Source: Rhizobiales bacterium 62-47 (lineage in GTDB: Bacteria; Pseudomonadota; Alphaproteobacteria; Rhizobiales; Xanthobacteraceae). From it: DNA of 64,000 nucleotides. Within the stretch, counting starts at the first letter, position 1. Every line of letters starts with the position of its first letter. This document shows, in pieces, positions 42,723 through 51,307 of the stretch. The notes under the pieces were generated by a model that was not told the origin of the DNA, made no database searches, and saw nothing but the letters and a program-made list of their open reading frames with translations. The position numbers were made by a program, and so were the translations under genes. The stretch is from positions 1-64,000 of the forward strand of contig MKVX01000007.1 of assembly GCA_001899255.1 (NCBI GenBank), given 5' to 3'.

Positions 42723-43919
42723 CTAGAGGATCACCAACTCGCGCGGTGTGCCCGACGTCAGCAGCACATTGGGGCCTTGCGCTGCGACAACGAACGGATT
42801 TTCAACGTGAACGGCGCCCACCCCGAATTCGTAATACGGCGTCTCGATGTTAATGATCATGCCGGCTTCGATCTCTACATCATTGCCATCGGCAAGAATG
42901 GGCTGCTCATAAACCTCGGCGCCAATGCTGTGACCCACGTGATGCCGGCGATAACGCGGCTCGCCGTTGTCGCGCACAGCCTGCATCGTCAGCTTGAAGA
43001 CTTCGCCTCCGGTCATGCCGGGACGGGTCTGATCGATCCCAGCCTGCTCACCAAGCACCATCGCCCGATACAATTGCCGCACCCGAGCGGACGGTTCGCC
43101 GAAGCTGTAAGTGCGGGCGAGATCCGACCAATAGCCTTCGTATCGGCTGCCGACGTCGAACCAGATCGTATCGCCCGGTTGTAGCGCCGTGCGGTTCGGA
43201 AGGACCTGACCGCTCACCGAATTGCGTCCAAACTTGATCATGGTGAATTCGACACGACCACCCTGCGATGACACCGATCGATTGAACTCGAATGCCAGTT
43301 CGTGCTCGGTCACACCGGTCTGCGCAATTGCAGCGGCTGCGTGAATCGCCTGCTCGGTGATACGCGCGGACCGCTCGATGCGCCGCACTTCTTCGGCGGT
43401 CTTGACGCGACGGACCCAAGCCAGCGCCGACGATGCCGGAACGAATGCCGTCTTTGGCAATGCCTCACGAAGCGAACTCTCGATGCCTATACGCAGGCCG
43501 TTTTCATCGAGCCCGACACGCTTCCCGGCAAGGCCGGCACGCTTGAGAGCTGTCGCGAGAGCGACTGCACCATTCGGCTGCGGCGGATTGTTCGTCAGGA
43601 CATGCAGGCGCTGCTCGTGCGCGGGCAGCGCCACGTCGCTGTAGCGTTCACGATAGAATGTGCCAAAGTTGATCGCATCCACGATATCCGCGGTGCTGTC
43701 GAGTATCTGATCGATCTCGCCTGTCGACGAAACGAAGGTGATCCGCTCGGGGGCATCCCGCGTAACAATCGCGTAGCACTGACCGAAATAGGGATGAAGA
43801 TGCAACGAGACGCTGCTGATACCGGTCAGATAGAGAACGTTCTCGATCGTCCCGGCAACGATTCCGTCGAGATCCTCGATCTCCATCTTCTGTTTGAGTC
43901 GGTCAAAATTCGCCAGCAT
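42723..43919 (-). CDS. M24 family metallohydrolase (Xaa-Pro peptidase/creatinase fold)
   Basis: 398 residues: creatinase-like N-terminal domain and pita-bread C-terminal domain. Metal ligands can be seen in IWFDVGSRYEGYWSDLAR (two Asp), HHVGHSIG (His), NIETPYY (Glu) and HVENPF (Glu), so it should be a dinuclear metal peptidase or amidase rather than a metal-free creatinase. Substrate unknown; in locus 2 it may cut a C-N bond of a ring-opened intermediate. Divergent from the third LLM gene, with a palindrome 15 bases before its start. Confidence 0.87.
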   Translation of the reverse strand: MLANFDRLKQKMEIEDLDGIVAGTIENVLYLTGISSVSLHLHPYFGQCYAIVTRDAPERITFVSSTGEIDQILDSTADIVDAINFGTFYRERYSDVALPAHEQRLHVLTNNPPQPNGAVALATALKRAGLAGKRVGLDENGLRIGIESSLREALPKTAFVPASSALAWVRRVKTAEEVRRIERSARITEQAIHAAAAIAQTGVTEHELAFEFNRSVSSQGGRVEFTMIKFGRNSVSGQVLPNRTALQPGDTIWFDVGSRYEGYWSDLARTYSFGEPSARVRQLYRAMVLGEQAGIDQTRPGMTGGEVFKLTMQAVRDNGEPRYRRHHVGHSIGAEVYEQPILADGNDVEIEAGMIINIETPYYEFGVGAVHVENPFVVAAQGPNVLLTSGTPRELVIL

Positions 43920-43933
43920 CCAAACCTCTGTAT

Positions 43934-43962
43934 TGTTTTATTTATTGAAACATAGTTTCAAT
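43934..43962. promoter_or_regulatory. Predicted IclR-type operator before the M24 gene
   Basis: TGTTTT-ATTTATT-GAAACA (43934-43952) matches the 19-bp motif. It overlaps a second perfect repeat, ATTGAAAC-ATA-GTTTCAAT (43944-43962). Only 14 bases separate it from the M24 start, so binding would block the promoter or ribosome site. Confidence 0.6.
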
Positions 43963-44098
43963 ATTTGATCGCATGAAGATGGGCATCCGTCAATTGCAAA
44001 AGATCCGCCCTGATGGCGCATCCGGCTTTTGCTCGGCATTGCATGCAGTACAGTCTCTTGACTGACAGCCCGACCAATGGTTCATTAATTTAGAACAG

Positions 44099-44117
44099 TG
44101 TTTTGATTATTAAAACA
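44099..44117. promoter_or_regulatory. Predicted IclR-type operator before the third LLM gene
   Basis: TGTTTT-GATTATT-AAAACA shares the 6-7-6 layout with the sites at 40416 and 43934 and ends 38 bases before the LLM start. Bases 43963-44098 hold no gene and are presumably the divergent promoter region. Confidence 0.6.
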
Positions 44118-44155
44118 TCTTACCATCGCTGCACACATATCCCAGAGGGACGAGC

Positions 44156-45169
44156 ATGAAAATCAGTGTCGGACTGCCCACCGGAATGGAAGGATTGATG
44201 TACCCGGTCCCCTTCTCCACGCCGAAGGACATCGTCGATATTGCCGTCCATGCAGAGCGGCTCGGTTATCATTCGGTGTGGGGCAACGACCACATGACGA
44301 CGCAGCACTATGTGCGCGAAGAATTCTCGACGCCGCCGAACTACTGGGAACCGCTTATCACTTACGGCTTCATCGCCGCGGCTACGAAAAAGCTCCGCAT
44401 GGGTACGGGCATGCTGGTGCTGCCGATGCGCCGCGATATCGTCGTCACCGCCAAGCAGATCGCTACACTTGACCAATTCAGCGGTGGCCGCCTCGAGATT
44501 GGCATCGGCGTCGGCGCCTATCGCGAAGAGTTCGAAGCCCTACAGCCACACTTCAAAGCGCACCGCGGCAACATGGTGGACGAAGGTCTGCAGGCGTTGC
44601 GACAGCTTTTCACCGAGCGTAGCGCCAGCCATGAAGGCGAATACTATCAGTATCGCGACGTCGAGATGTTCCCTAAGCCGCTACAGAAGCAATTGCCGCT
44701 CTATCTCGGTGGCAATAACAAGAACGCCATTCTTCGTGCCGCCAAGGCTGGAGACGGTTGGATGCCGGCCTGCGTCGAAGCCACGAAGCTGCGCGAATCC
44801 ACCAACATGTTGCACGACCTCGCGAGCAAGGAAGGCCGCGACCCATCGGTCCTCGAAGTCGCGCCGCAGTACATTGTCTATCTCGGCAAGACGCGAGAAC
44901 AGGCCGTTGCCAAGTTCAAGCAATCGCAGATGTACAATCACCTGGTTTCGCTCAGCAAATCGACCTTGAAAGATCAGGGCGCGGTGGCTCACGGGGACAT
45001 CAACCTGGTCGGCGATGCCCAGCACATCATCGACCTCGGCCTCAAGCTCAGGGCGGCCGGCGCGACACATCTGCTTGGCCTGTATTTCGCAGTAAACACC
45101 ATGCCGGAGCTGCTGGACCAGATGCAGATGTTTGCCGAGGAAGTCATGCCACATCTCGTGAAGGCTTAG
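44156..45169 (+). CDS. LLM-class oxidoreductase, probably F420-dependent, copy 3
   Basis: 337 residues. LGYHSVWGNDHMTT, KLRMGTGMLVLPMRRDIVV, GRLEIGIGVGAYREEF and LYLGGNNKNAILRAAKAGDGW are typical of the F420-binding luciferase-like family and closer to copy 1 than to copy 2. It heads the plus-strand unit LLM, NADPH:F420 oxidoreductase, RidA, serine dehydratase. F420 supply by the next gene makes F420H2-dependent chemistry probable. It might oxygenate or reduce the ring; the reaction is not known. Confidence 0.88.
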   Translation: MKISVGLPTGMEGLMYPVPFSTPKDIVDIAVHAERLGYHSVWGNDHMTTQHYVREEFSTPPNYWEPLITYGFIAAATKKLRMGTGMLVLPMRRDIVVTAKQIATLDQFSGGRLEIGIGVGAYREEFEALQPHFKAHRGNMVDEGLQALRQLFTERSASHEGEYYQYRDVEMFPKPLQKQLPLYLGGNNKNAILRAAKAGDGWMPACVEATKLRESTNMLHDLASKEGRDPSVLEVAPQYIVYLGKTREQAVAKFKQSQMYNHLVSLSKSTLKDQGAVAHGDINLVGDAQHIIDLGLKLRAAGATHLLGLYFAVNTMPELLDQMQMFAEEVMPHLVKA

Positions 45170-45218
45170 CCCTAAGCGCTGCTTCGCACCGGATAGCCGG
45201 CTCAATCACGAGGCTCGC

Positions 45219-45881
45219 ATGTCAGAGAACACTCGACCAATCTTGTCGATCATTGGTGGTACCGGTGATCTCGGGTCCGGCCTCGCTCGTAGTTGGAGCA
45301 AGGCGGGCTACACCGTTATCCTCGGCTCACGCGCGAGCGAGAAAGCCGTACAAGCAGCCGCAGCGCTGCGTCAGGAAGGTTTCGCCAACATCGAAGGCGC
45401 AGCCAATGTGGACGCGGCTGCGCGCGGTGACGTCATCGTCGTCGCCGTGCCATTTGCAAACTACACGACCACGCTGACCGAAATCAGGGATCCTGCCCGC
45501 AACAAAATCGTGGTTACCGCGGTCGTGCCTCTGGTGCCGCCAAAGGTCTTCGTCGTGCAACTGCCGCCCGCCGGTTCGGCGGCACTCATCGCGCAGGCAG
45601 CGTTGGATTCCAGCACGCGTGTTGTCGGGGCTTTCCACAACGTAGGATCGCAGAAACTGCACGCCGGCGGCAAAGCGGATTGCGACGTACTCGTGTTCGG
45701 CGATGATGCTGATGCGCGCACTTCCGTTATGAAACTGGCCGACGCCGTCAGCAATCGCGGTGTGGATGGCGGGGCTTTGGCCAACTCTGCCGCTGCAGAG
45801 GCCTTGACGTCGGTTCTGATTGCCATCAACCGGAAGTACAAGGTCAAGGGCGCCGGAATTTCGATCTCCGGTCTGGCCTGA
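45219..45881 (+). CDS. npdG: NADPH:F420 oxidoreductase, copy 2
   Basis: 220 residues. IGGTGDLGSGLARSW is the dinucleotide-binding motif, GSRASEKA the NADPH phosphate contact, and VPLVPPKV, AFHNVGS and ANSAAAEALTS are shared with copy 1. It lies 49 bases after the LLM gene, pairing a cofactor reducer with its likely user. It would draw on the same F420 pool as copy 1, made with the locus-1 CofD and CofE. Confidence 0.92.
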   Translation: MSENTRPILSIIGGTGDLGSGLARSWSKAGYTVILGSRASEKAVQAAAALRQEGFANIEGAANVDAAARGDVIVVAVPFANYTTTLTEIRDPARNKIVVTAVVPLVPPKVFVVQLPPAGSAALIAQAALDSSTRVVGAFHNVGSQKLHAGGKADCDVLVFGDDADARTSVMKLADAVSNRGVDGGALANSAAAEALTSVLIAINRKYKVKGAGISISGLA

Positions 45882-45919
45882 TCCTGACCTGTTCTGGCTT
45901 ACCTCTCAAAGGAACTGAT

Positions 45920-46399
45920 ATGTCGAAAATTGAAAATAACCTGAAGCAAGCCGGCATTGTATTGCCGACGCCGGCGGCTCCGGTTGCGAACTATGTCGGT
46001 GCGGTTATCTGCGGCAATTTGCTCGTGATCTCGGGTCAGCTTTGTCTTGGCGCTAACGGCGCGGTAGATTCGGCCCACCAAGGAAAACTCGGCGACACCG
46101 TTTCGTTAGAGGTGGGTCAGGCCGCCGCACGTCTTTGCGCGATTAACTTGCTGGCACAGGCCAAGCTGGCGCTCGGCGGCAACCTCGACCGGCTGCGCCG
46201 TTGCGTACGGCTCGGTGGCTTCATCAATGCGACGCCAACCTATGAAGCAATCCCGCAGGTTATGAACGGTGCTTCTGATATGATGGTCAAGGCAATGGGC
46301 GACAGCGGGCGTCATGCCCGTTCAACAGTCGGCGTGGCGCAGCTTCCGCTAAATTGTGCTGTCGAGGTTGAGGGGATGTTTGAAATCGCCCCAGAGTAA
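45920..46399 (+). CDS. ridA: RidA family enamine/imine deaminase
   Basis: 159 residues of the YjgF/YER057c/UK114 family. NYVGAVICGNLLVISGQL opens the fold and HARSTVGVAQLPLNCAVEVEG carries the arginine required for hydrolysis of 2-aminoacrylate-type imines. It is longer than the usual 130 residues, near the RutC-like and plant-type members. Serine ammonia-lyase follows at once, and a diaminopropionate ammonia-lyase is in locus 1; both release 2-aminoacrylate, so detoxification is a clear role. Confidence 0.9.
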   Translation: MSKIENNLKQAGIVLPTPAAPVANYVGAVICGNLLVISGQLCLGANGAVDSAHQGKLGDTVSLEVGQAAARLCAINLLAQAKLALGGNLDRLRRCVRLGGFINATPTYEAIPQVMNGASDMMVKAMGDSGRHARSTVGVAQLPLNCAVEVEGMFEIAPE

Positions 46400-46486
46400 C
46401 TTAAGTTGCCGGGAAATCTTTTGACTACCATTTGAAGCGACACATCAACGCGCGCGAACTGTGCGCGTTTTGTCAAGGGTGGACAG

Positions 46487-47872
46487 GTGTTTCTCGGCGT
46501 ACTCGACGTTTTCAAGATCGGCATCGGGCCCTCCAGTTCTCACACAGTTGGCCCGATGACCGCAGCGTGCCGCTTCGTCAATGACGACCTGCGTCAATGC
46601 ACCGCGCCCCCGCAACGGATTGCCGTGTCACTGCATGGCTCGCTGGCCTTTACCGGCAAAGGCCACAGTACCGACCGGGCGATCGCGCTCGGATTGCTTG
46701 GCCACACCCCACAACACATCGATTGCGAACGCGTCGACGACATCCTCACAGATCTCGATACCGGCAAAGTCCTGACCGATGGACCTGCGACAGGTGTGAG
46801 TTTCGATCCCGGGAACGACATACGATTCGATTACGGTCCTCCGTTGCCGGGTCACGTCAATGGCATGGTGTTCACAGCGTACGGCGCCGACGGCAGCCAG
46901 TTACTCAGCCGCACCTACTATTCCATTGGGGGTGGTTTCATCGTCGCTGCGGATGAAATATCGCAAGACTCCGCGCTGCCGGCGGACTTGGCTCGCGTCG
47001 TGCCTTACCCGTTCGACGGTGCAGACAGCATGCTGCAGATGGGCGCGGCGTCCGGCTTGTCGATCGTCGCGATGAAGCGCGCCAATGAACTCACCATTCT
47101 CAGCAGCGCCGATCTTGACGAGGGCTTGGACAATATCTGGCAAGTGATGGATGCCTGCATCGATCGCGGATTGGTCAAGCGCGGCACATTGCCTGGCGGG
47201 TTGCGGGTCAAGCGCCGTGCCCCTGAAATCTACCAGCAGTTGCTTCAGGGAGACACGCGTACGAACTCGAACCTGTCGCTCGGCGCGATGGAATGGCTGA
47301 CCGTGTTCGCCATGGCGGTCAACGAGGAGAATGCCGCAGGCGGCCGCGTGGTGACAGCCCCGACCAATGGCGCGGCCGGCGTCATTCCTGCGGTGATCCG
47401 CTATTATCACGACAATATCACTGGCGCCAGTCAGGAAGGCATCCGTGACTTCCTGCTCGCCGCCGCCGCAATCGGCGGCATTATCAAGCATCGCGCGTCG
47501 ATTTCGGGCGCCGAGGTCGGGTGCCAAGGCGAAGTCGGGTCGGCCTCGGCTATGGCTGCAGCTGGCCTGGCGGCTGCCCTAGGCGCTAGCAATGCGCAAA
47601 TCGAGAATGCCGCCGAGATCGCGCTCGAGCATCATCTTGGCCTGACATGCGATCCGATCCGCGGCCTGGTGCAGGTGCCCTGCATCGAACGCAACGGTTT
47701 CGGCGCCATCAAGGCCGTCAATGCGGTGATGCTGGCTATGCGCGGCGATGGCTCGCACATCGTCTCGCTCGACAGCTGCATCCGCACGATGAGGGATACC
47801 GGCATCGATATGAATTCGAAGTATAAGGAAACCTCGACCGGAGGCCTCGCCGTCAATGTCGTGGAATGTTGA
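46487..47872 (+). CDS. sdaA: L-serine ammonia-lyase, iron-sulfur type
   Basis: 461 residues, single-chain SdaA type converting L-serine to pyruvate and ammonia with a [4Fe-4S] cluster. [16 protein letters not shown] opens the beta domain; [21 protein letters not shown] and [17 protein letters not shown] hold cluster cysteines. The start is the GTG at 46487 within CAGGTG. It is last in the locus-2 plus-strand unit; serine might be a pathway product, for example after hydrolysis of a serine-like fragment. Confidence 0.93.
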   Translation: MFLGVLDVFKIGIGPSSSHTVGPMTAACRFVNDDLRQCTAPPQRIAVSLHGSLAFTGKGHSTDRAIALGLLGHTPQHIDCERVDDILTDLDTGKVLTDGPATGVSFDPGNDIRFDYGPPLPGHVNGMVFTAYGADGSQLLSRTYYSIGGGFIVAADEISQDSALPADLARVVPYPFDGADSMLQMGAASGLSIVAMKRANELTILSSADLDEGLDNIWQVMDACIDRGLVKRGTLPGGLRVKRRAPEIYQQLLQGDTRTNSNLSLGAMEWLTVFAMAVNEENAAGGRVVTAPTNGAAGVIPAVIRYYHDNITGASQEGIRDFLLAAAAIGGIIKHRASISGAEVGCQGEVGSASAMAAAGLAAALGASNAQIENAAEIALEHHLGLTCDPIRGLVQVPCIERNGFGAIKAVNAVMLAMRGDGSHIVSLDSCIRTMRDTGIDMNSKYKETSTGGLAVNVVEC

Positions 47873-47931
47873 GGCAGCAAAGGATCGAGTGCGAGGGCAG
47901 CAACGTCTCTCGCAGCGAGGAGATTGAGGCG

Positions 47932-48516
47932 TCAGGCGACGCCTACGCCAATATCTTCGCCCCAGCGTTTCAATCGTCCGGTATCGACCCCAAACAGATC
48001 GAGCGCGCGCCCAACCGAGTGATCGACGATGTCATCCACCGTTGCGGGACGCGTGTAAAACGCCGGAACCGGCGGCATGACGATAGCGCCCATTTCCGTC
48101 ACTTGCGTCATCGATCGCAAATGGCCGAGATGATAAGGTGTTTCACGGACCATCAATAGCAGCCTGCGCCGCTCTTTCAGCACAACATCCGCAGCGCGCG
48201 TCAGCAGGCTGGATGTCACTCCGCTCGCTATCTCCGACAGCGTTCGAATTGAGCACGGCGCGACAAGCATTCCCATAGTTTGGAACGATCCGCTCGATAT
48301 CGCCGCCGCAATGTCATCGACCTTGTAGACCACGTCGGCGAGTGCCGTTACTTCCGTGATCTTGAGATCGAGCTCGTGTGCCGCGGTAATCTGACCTGAC
48401 CTCGATATCACGAGGTGCGTTTCGATACCGGCCCTGCGCAACGCCTTCAGGGCCGCAACACCATATGCCGCCCCGGATGCGCCCGTGATGCCAACGATCA
48501 ATCGTTGTGTTGTCAT
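47932..48516 (-). CDS. ubiX: Flavin prenyltransferase UbiX
   Basis: 194 residues. GITGASGAAYG is the FMN-binding motif, and ERRRLLLMVRETP the conserved prenyl-phosphate site. UbiX makes prenylated FMN for UbiD decarboxylases. It ends an operon ubiD, transporter genes, ubiX, which makes a dedicated UbiX for the local UbiD. It converges with sdaA. Confidence 0.94.
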   Translation of the reverse strand: MTTQRLIVGITGASGAAYGVAALKALRRAGIETHLVISRSGQITAAHELDLKITEVTALADVVYKVDDIAAAISSGSFQTMGMLVAPCSIRTLSEIASGVTSSLLTRAADVVLKERRRLLLMVRETPYHLGHLRSMTQVTEMGAIVMPPVPAFYTRPATVDDIVDHSVGRALDLFGVDTGRLKRWGEDIGVGVA

Positions 48517-48556
48517 TTGGGAGTCTCGTCCTTTGCCAGAGTCAACAGCTGCGCGA

Positions 48557-49342
48557 CTAGCCGCCGCCCATCTGCTGCATGCCGGATCCGCCCCGGATCG
48601 ACCAGCTGGTCATGCGTCGCTCGAAGAAATCAAAGATGGCGTACATGCCGATGCCCATGATGCCGACGACGATGAGCGCCGCGAACACCAGTGGCACGTT
48701 GAAATTCGAACTGGCGACCAGCATCACGTTGCCAATTCCGCTATTGCCCGCAACGATTTCAGCGATAACCGAACCGACAAAGGCAAGCGTGATCGCAATC
48801 TTCAGTGACGCGAAGAAGAAGGGCAGCGAACGCGGAATTCCAATCTTGAACGTCATGTCACGACGCGATGCACCGAGCGATCGCATGACTTCCAGCAATT
48901 CGGGCTCGATCGTCGCAAAGGCTGTCGCGACGTTTGCAACCACAGGGAAAAACGAAAGCATGAATGCCGTGATGACGGCCGGGACCGTACCGGCGCCAAA
49001 CCAGATCACCAAAACCGGCACCAGCGCGGCCTTCGGAACGCTGTTGAAGCCCACCAGAAGCGGATAGAGCGCGCTGTAAAGCAGGCGGGACGACCCGACG
49101 AGAATACCCAACACCATTCCGATGCCGACAGCGATGACGAAGCCGATCAACGTGGTCATTAGCGTCGCCAACCCATGCACGAACAAGGGATAGCGGAACT
49201 TGTACATCGCCTCGACCGCCTCTAACGGTGTCGGAAGGATGTAGTTCTTGATGTCGAAGATCACGACACACAGCCACCACAAGATGACGAATCCGACGGT
49301 GGCGATCCAGGGCGCGAGCCGTTGCACTGATTTGCTAGTCAA
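48557..49342 (-). CDS. ABC transporter permease, SsuC/TauC type
   Basis: 261 residues with about six membrane helices. The BPD_transp_1 loop FNSVPKAALVPVLVIWFGAGTVP and the later LGASRRDMTFKIGIPRSLP mark the nitrate/sulfonate/taurine permease group. It overlaps the ATPase gene by 4 bases. With the NMT1-type binding protein it would import an aromatic or heteroaromatic acid, judging from the linked UbiD; this is inference. Confidence 0.92.
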   Translation of the reverse strand: MTSKSVQRLAPWIATVGFVILWWLCVVIFDIKNYILPTPLEAVEAMYKFRYPLFVHGLATLMTTLIGFVIAVGIGMVLGILVGSSRLLYSALYPLLVGFNSVPKAALVPVLVIWFGAGTVPAVITAFMLSFFPVVANVATAFATIEPELLEVMRSLGASRRDMTFKIGIPRSLPFFFASLKIAITLAFVGSVIAEIVAGNSGIGNVMLVASSNFNVPLVFAALIVVGIMGIGMYAIFDFFERRMTSWSIRGGSGMQQMGGG

Positions 49343-50139
49343 TTTTGCTTCCCCAGGCTGATATGATGACGCAGATCGTGAACGATCTCGACGAAATCGG
49401 GCTGGAAGGTCGATTCCAGCGTCCGTGGACGCGGAATATCGATCGTACTCGTTTTGAGAATCCGGCCCGGCCGCGCGCTCATCACGTGAACTGTTTGCGC
49501 AAGATAGACGGCTTCCCGAAGTTCATGAGTGACGAGGATGATCGTGCATTTTCGGAACGACCAAAGTTCCTGAAGCACGCTCCAAAGATCCTCGCGCGTG
49601 AAGGTATCCAACGCCGCAAACGGTTCATCGAGCAACAAGATCGACGGTTCGTGGATCAGCGCCCGGCATAACTGCGCACGCTGCTGCATGCCGCCGGATA
49701 GCTGCCATGGCATGCGATCGGCAAAGCCCGTCAACCCAACCTTCGCCAGTAGCGTTTCGGCACGCTCGCGGTTGGCTTCCCGCTCCTGTCTCTGGCGGCT
49801 ACGGTAAGGTTCGACGATCTCAAGCGGCAGCATGACGTTGTCGCGAATATTTCGCCACGGCAGCAATGTCGCGTTCTGAAACGCCATGCCGACCGTCTTC
49901 AGGGGTTGCGTCACTTCTTGTCCATCGACAGTGACGCTTCCCTTGCTTGGCCGAGCGAGCCCGGCGACGAGTTTCAGTAATGTCGACTTGCCGCACCCGC
50001 TAGGTCCGACAAGGGCGAGAAATTCGCCATGAGCAATACTGAGATTGGCGGATGATACTGCCAGAGTCTGCGCGCTCTTTTCCTTCGGGTCGGCAGACCC
50101 ATAGATCAGATCAACATCCGTCAACTTGATAAACGACAT
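49339..50139 (-). CDS. ABC transporter ATPase, SsuB/TauB type
   Basis: 266 residues. GPSGCGKST (Walker A near residue 43), LSGGMQQR signature and LLLDEPFAALD Walker B with the TREDLW continuation are typical of SsuB/NrtD-like ATPases. It overlaps the permease by 4 bases and follows the binding-protein gene by 42. Confidence 0.93.
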   Translation of the reverse strand: MSFIKLTDVDLIYGSADPKEKSAQTLAVSSANLSIAHGEFLALVGPSGCGKSTLLKLVAGLARPSKGSVTVDGQEVTQPLKTVGMAFQNATLLPWRNIRDNVMLPLEIVEPYRSRQRQEREANRERAETLLAKVGLTGFADRMPWQLSGGMQQRAQLCRALIHEPSILLLDEPFAALDTFTREDLWSVLQELWSFRKCTIILVTHELREAVYLAQTVHVMSARPGRILKTSTIDIPRPRTLESTFQPDFVEIVHDLRHHISLGKQN

Positions 50140-50181
50140 CGCCAGGTCCCCTCCCTCGTACAGTCTTGAACAAATCGCTTC

Positions 50182-51201
50182 CTAGTCGATCATTCTGTCC
50201 TTTACCGGCGGCAGATACGCTGGCGTGAAAACCTCCTCGAGCGCTGGCTTACGCGGCAATTTGTAAGCCTCGGCAATCAGGGCAATGATGTTTCGGAGTC
50301 GATCCTGGTCAACGTCGCCAAAACCCTTCTTGCGCACCGTCTCGGTGAGGATGCAACAGTCCAGCGCAACGCGCAGCCGCTCGCGCTCGATGTCGGGATT
50401 AAGGAGCGGTTCATAGGCAACTGCCGCCTTCACCGCCAGTTCAGGGTCGCGGGCCATATCCTTGAGACCTTTGATGGTCGCACGGATGAACCCCTTCACC
50501 GCATCCGGGTGCTCTTTGAGGAACTGGCGGGAGGCAGCTACCGAGTTGCCATAGAGTTCGAGCCCGTAGTCCTTGTACATGAAGTAGTTGATGTCGGATG
50601 CCGGAACCCCCTTTGCCTTCAACTCAAGCAATGAATTGAAGATCTGGCCCGGAATTGCATCGACCTTCTTCTGCACCAGCAGGACTTCACGCAGACCGGG
50701 ATCGATATTCTGGATCTGCATTGAAGCTATATCAACGCCGGTCTGCTTGGCGAAGATCGGGAAAAGCTTGAATGTCGAGTCATGCGGGGCTGAACCCAGC
50801 CTTTTGCCGTTCAGCTGTTTGGGTTCGGTGATGCCGCTGGACTTCAACATGATGATCGCGGCGGGCGCTTCTTCATATCCACTCATCAGCACGGGAAATG
50901 CCTGGTCGGGATTCTTCGAATTGAAGTCCATCACGACGTTGATGTCAGGAAAACCCATGTCATAGACGTTGGAGGCAAGCTGACGAACGACTTCGGCCGA
51001 CCCTTTGCCTCGATCGATCGTGACATCGAGACCTTCAGCCTTGTAGTACCCTTTCTGCAGAGCAATCAGAAAAGCACCGTGCGTCGCTCCAGGGATCCAA
51101 TCGAGTGTAAAGCGCACCTTGGTCTGAGCACTCGCTGCCTGCGTTCCCATTACAGTAGTTGCCAGCAGCATTCCAATCGCAGCGATACGTCGTAGCGTCA
51201 T
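50182..51201 (-). CDS. ABC transporter substrate-binding protein, NMT1/THI5-like
   Basis: 339 residues with a signal peptide (MTLRRIAAIG, hydrophobic core, cleavage after ASA near 25). The mature part KVRFTLDWIPGATHGAFLIAL is the NMT1/THI5-like opening; the family binds pyrimidines, thiamine precursors, nitrate, sulfonates or aromatic acids. Start ATG 51201 has a strong GGAGG site; the frame is open to 51237. It sits between ubiD and the ATPase gene in one unit. Confidence 0.9.
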   Translation of the reverse strand: MTLRRIAAIGMLLATTVMGTQAASAQTKVRFTLDWIPGATHGAFLIALQKGYYKAEGLDVTIDRGKGSAEVVRQLASNVYDMGFPDINVVMDFNSKNPDQAFPVLMSGYEEAPAAIIMLKSSGITEPKQLNGKRLGSAPHDSTFKLFPIFAKQTGVDIASMQIQNIDPGLREVLLVQKKVDAIPGQIFNSLLELKAKGVPASDINYFMYKDYGLELYGNSVAASRQFLKEHPDAVKGFIRATIKGLKDMARDPELAVKAAVAYEPLLNPDIERERLRVALDCCILTETVRKKGFGDVDQDRLRNIIALIAEAYKLPRKPALEEVFTPAYLPPVKDRMID

Positions 51202-51307
51202 GTTGCCTCCATGGGTTTTTGGGTCGATTTGCCTCACCTTGTTATTCTCCTCGCAGCGGATCCATACGGATCGGCTACGAGGCCACTTTCGTGTTCAAAC
51301 GCGACAG

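Noticed and set aside
42723-43919. Creatinase
   Set aside because: The fold matches, but all five metal ligands of M24 peptidases appear conserved, while creatinase is metal-free.
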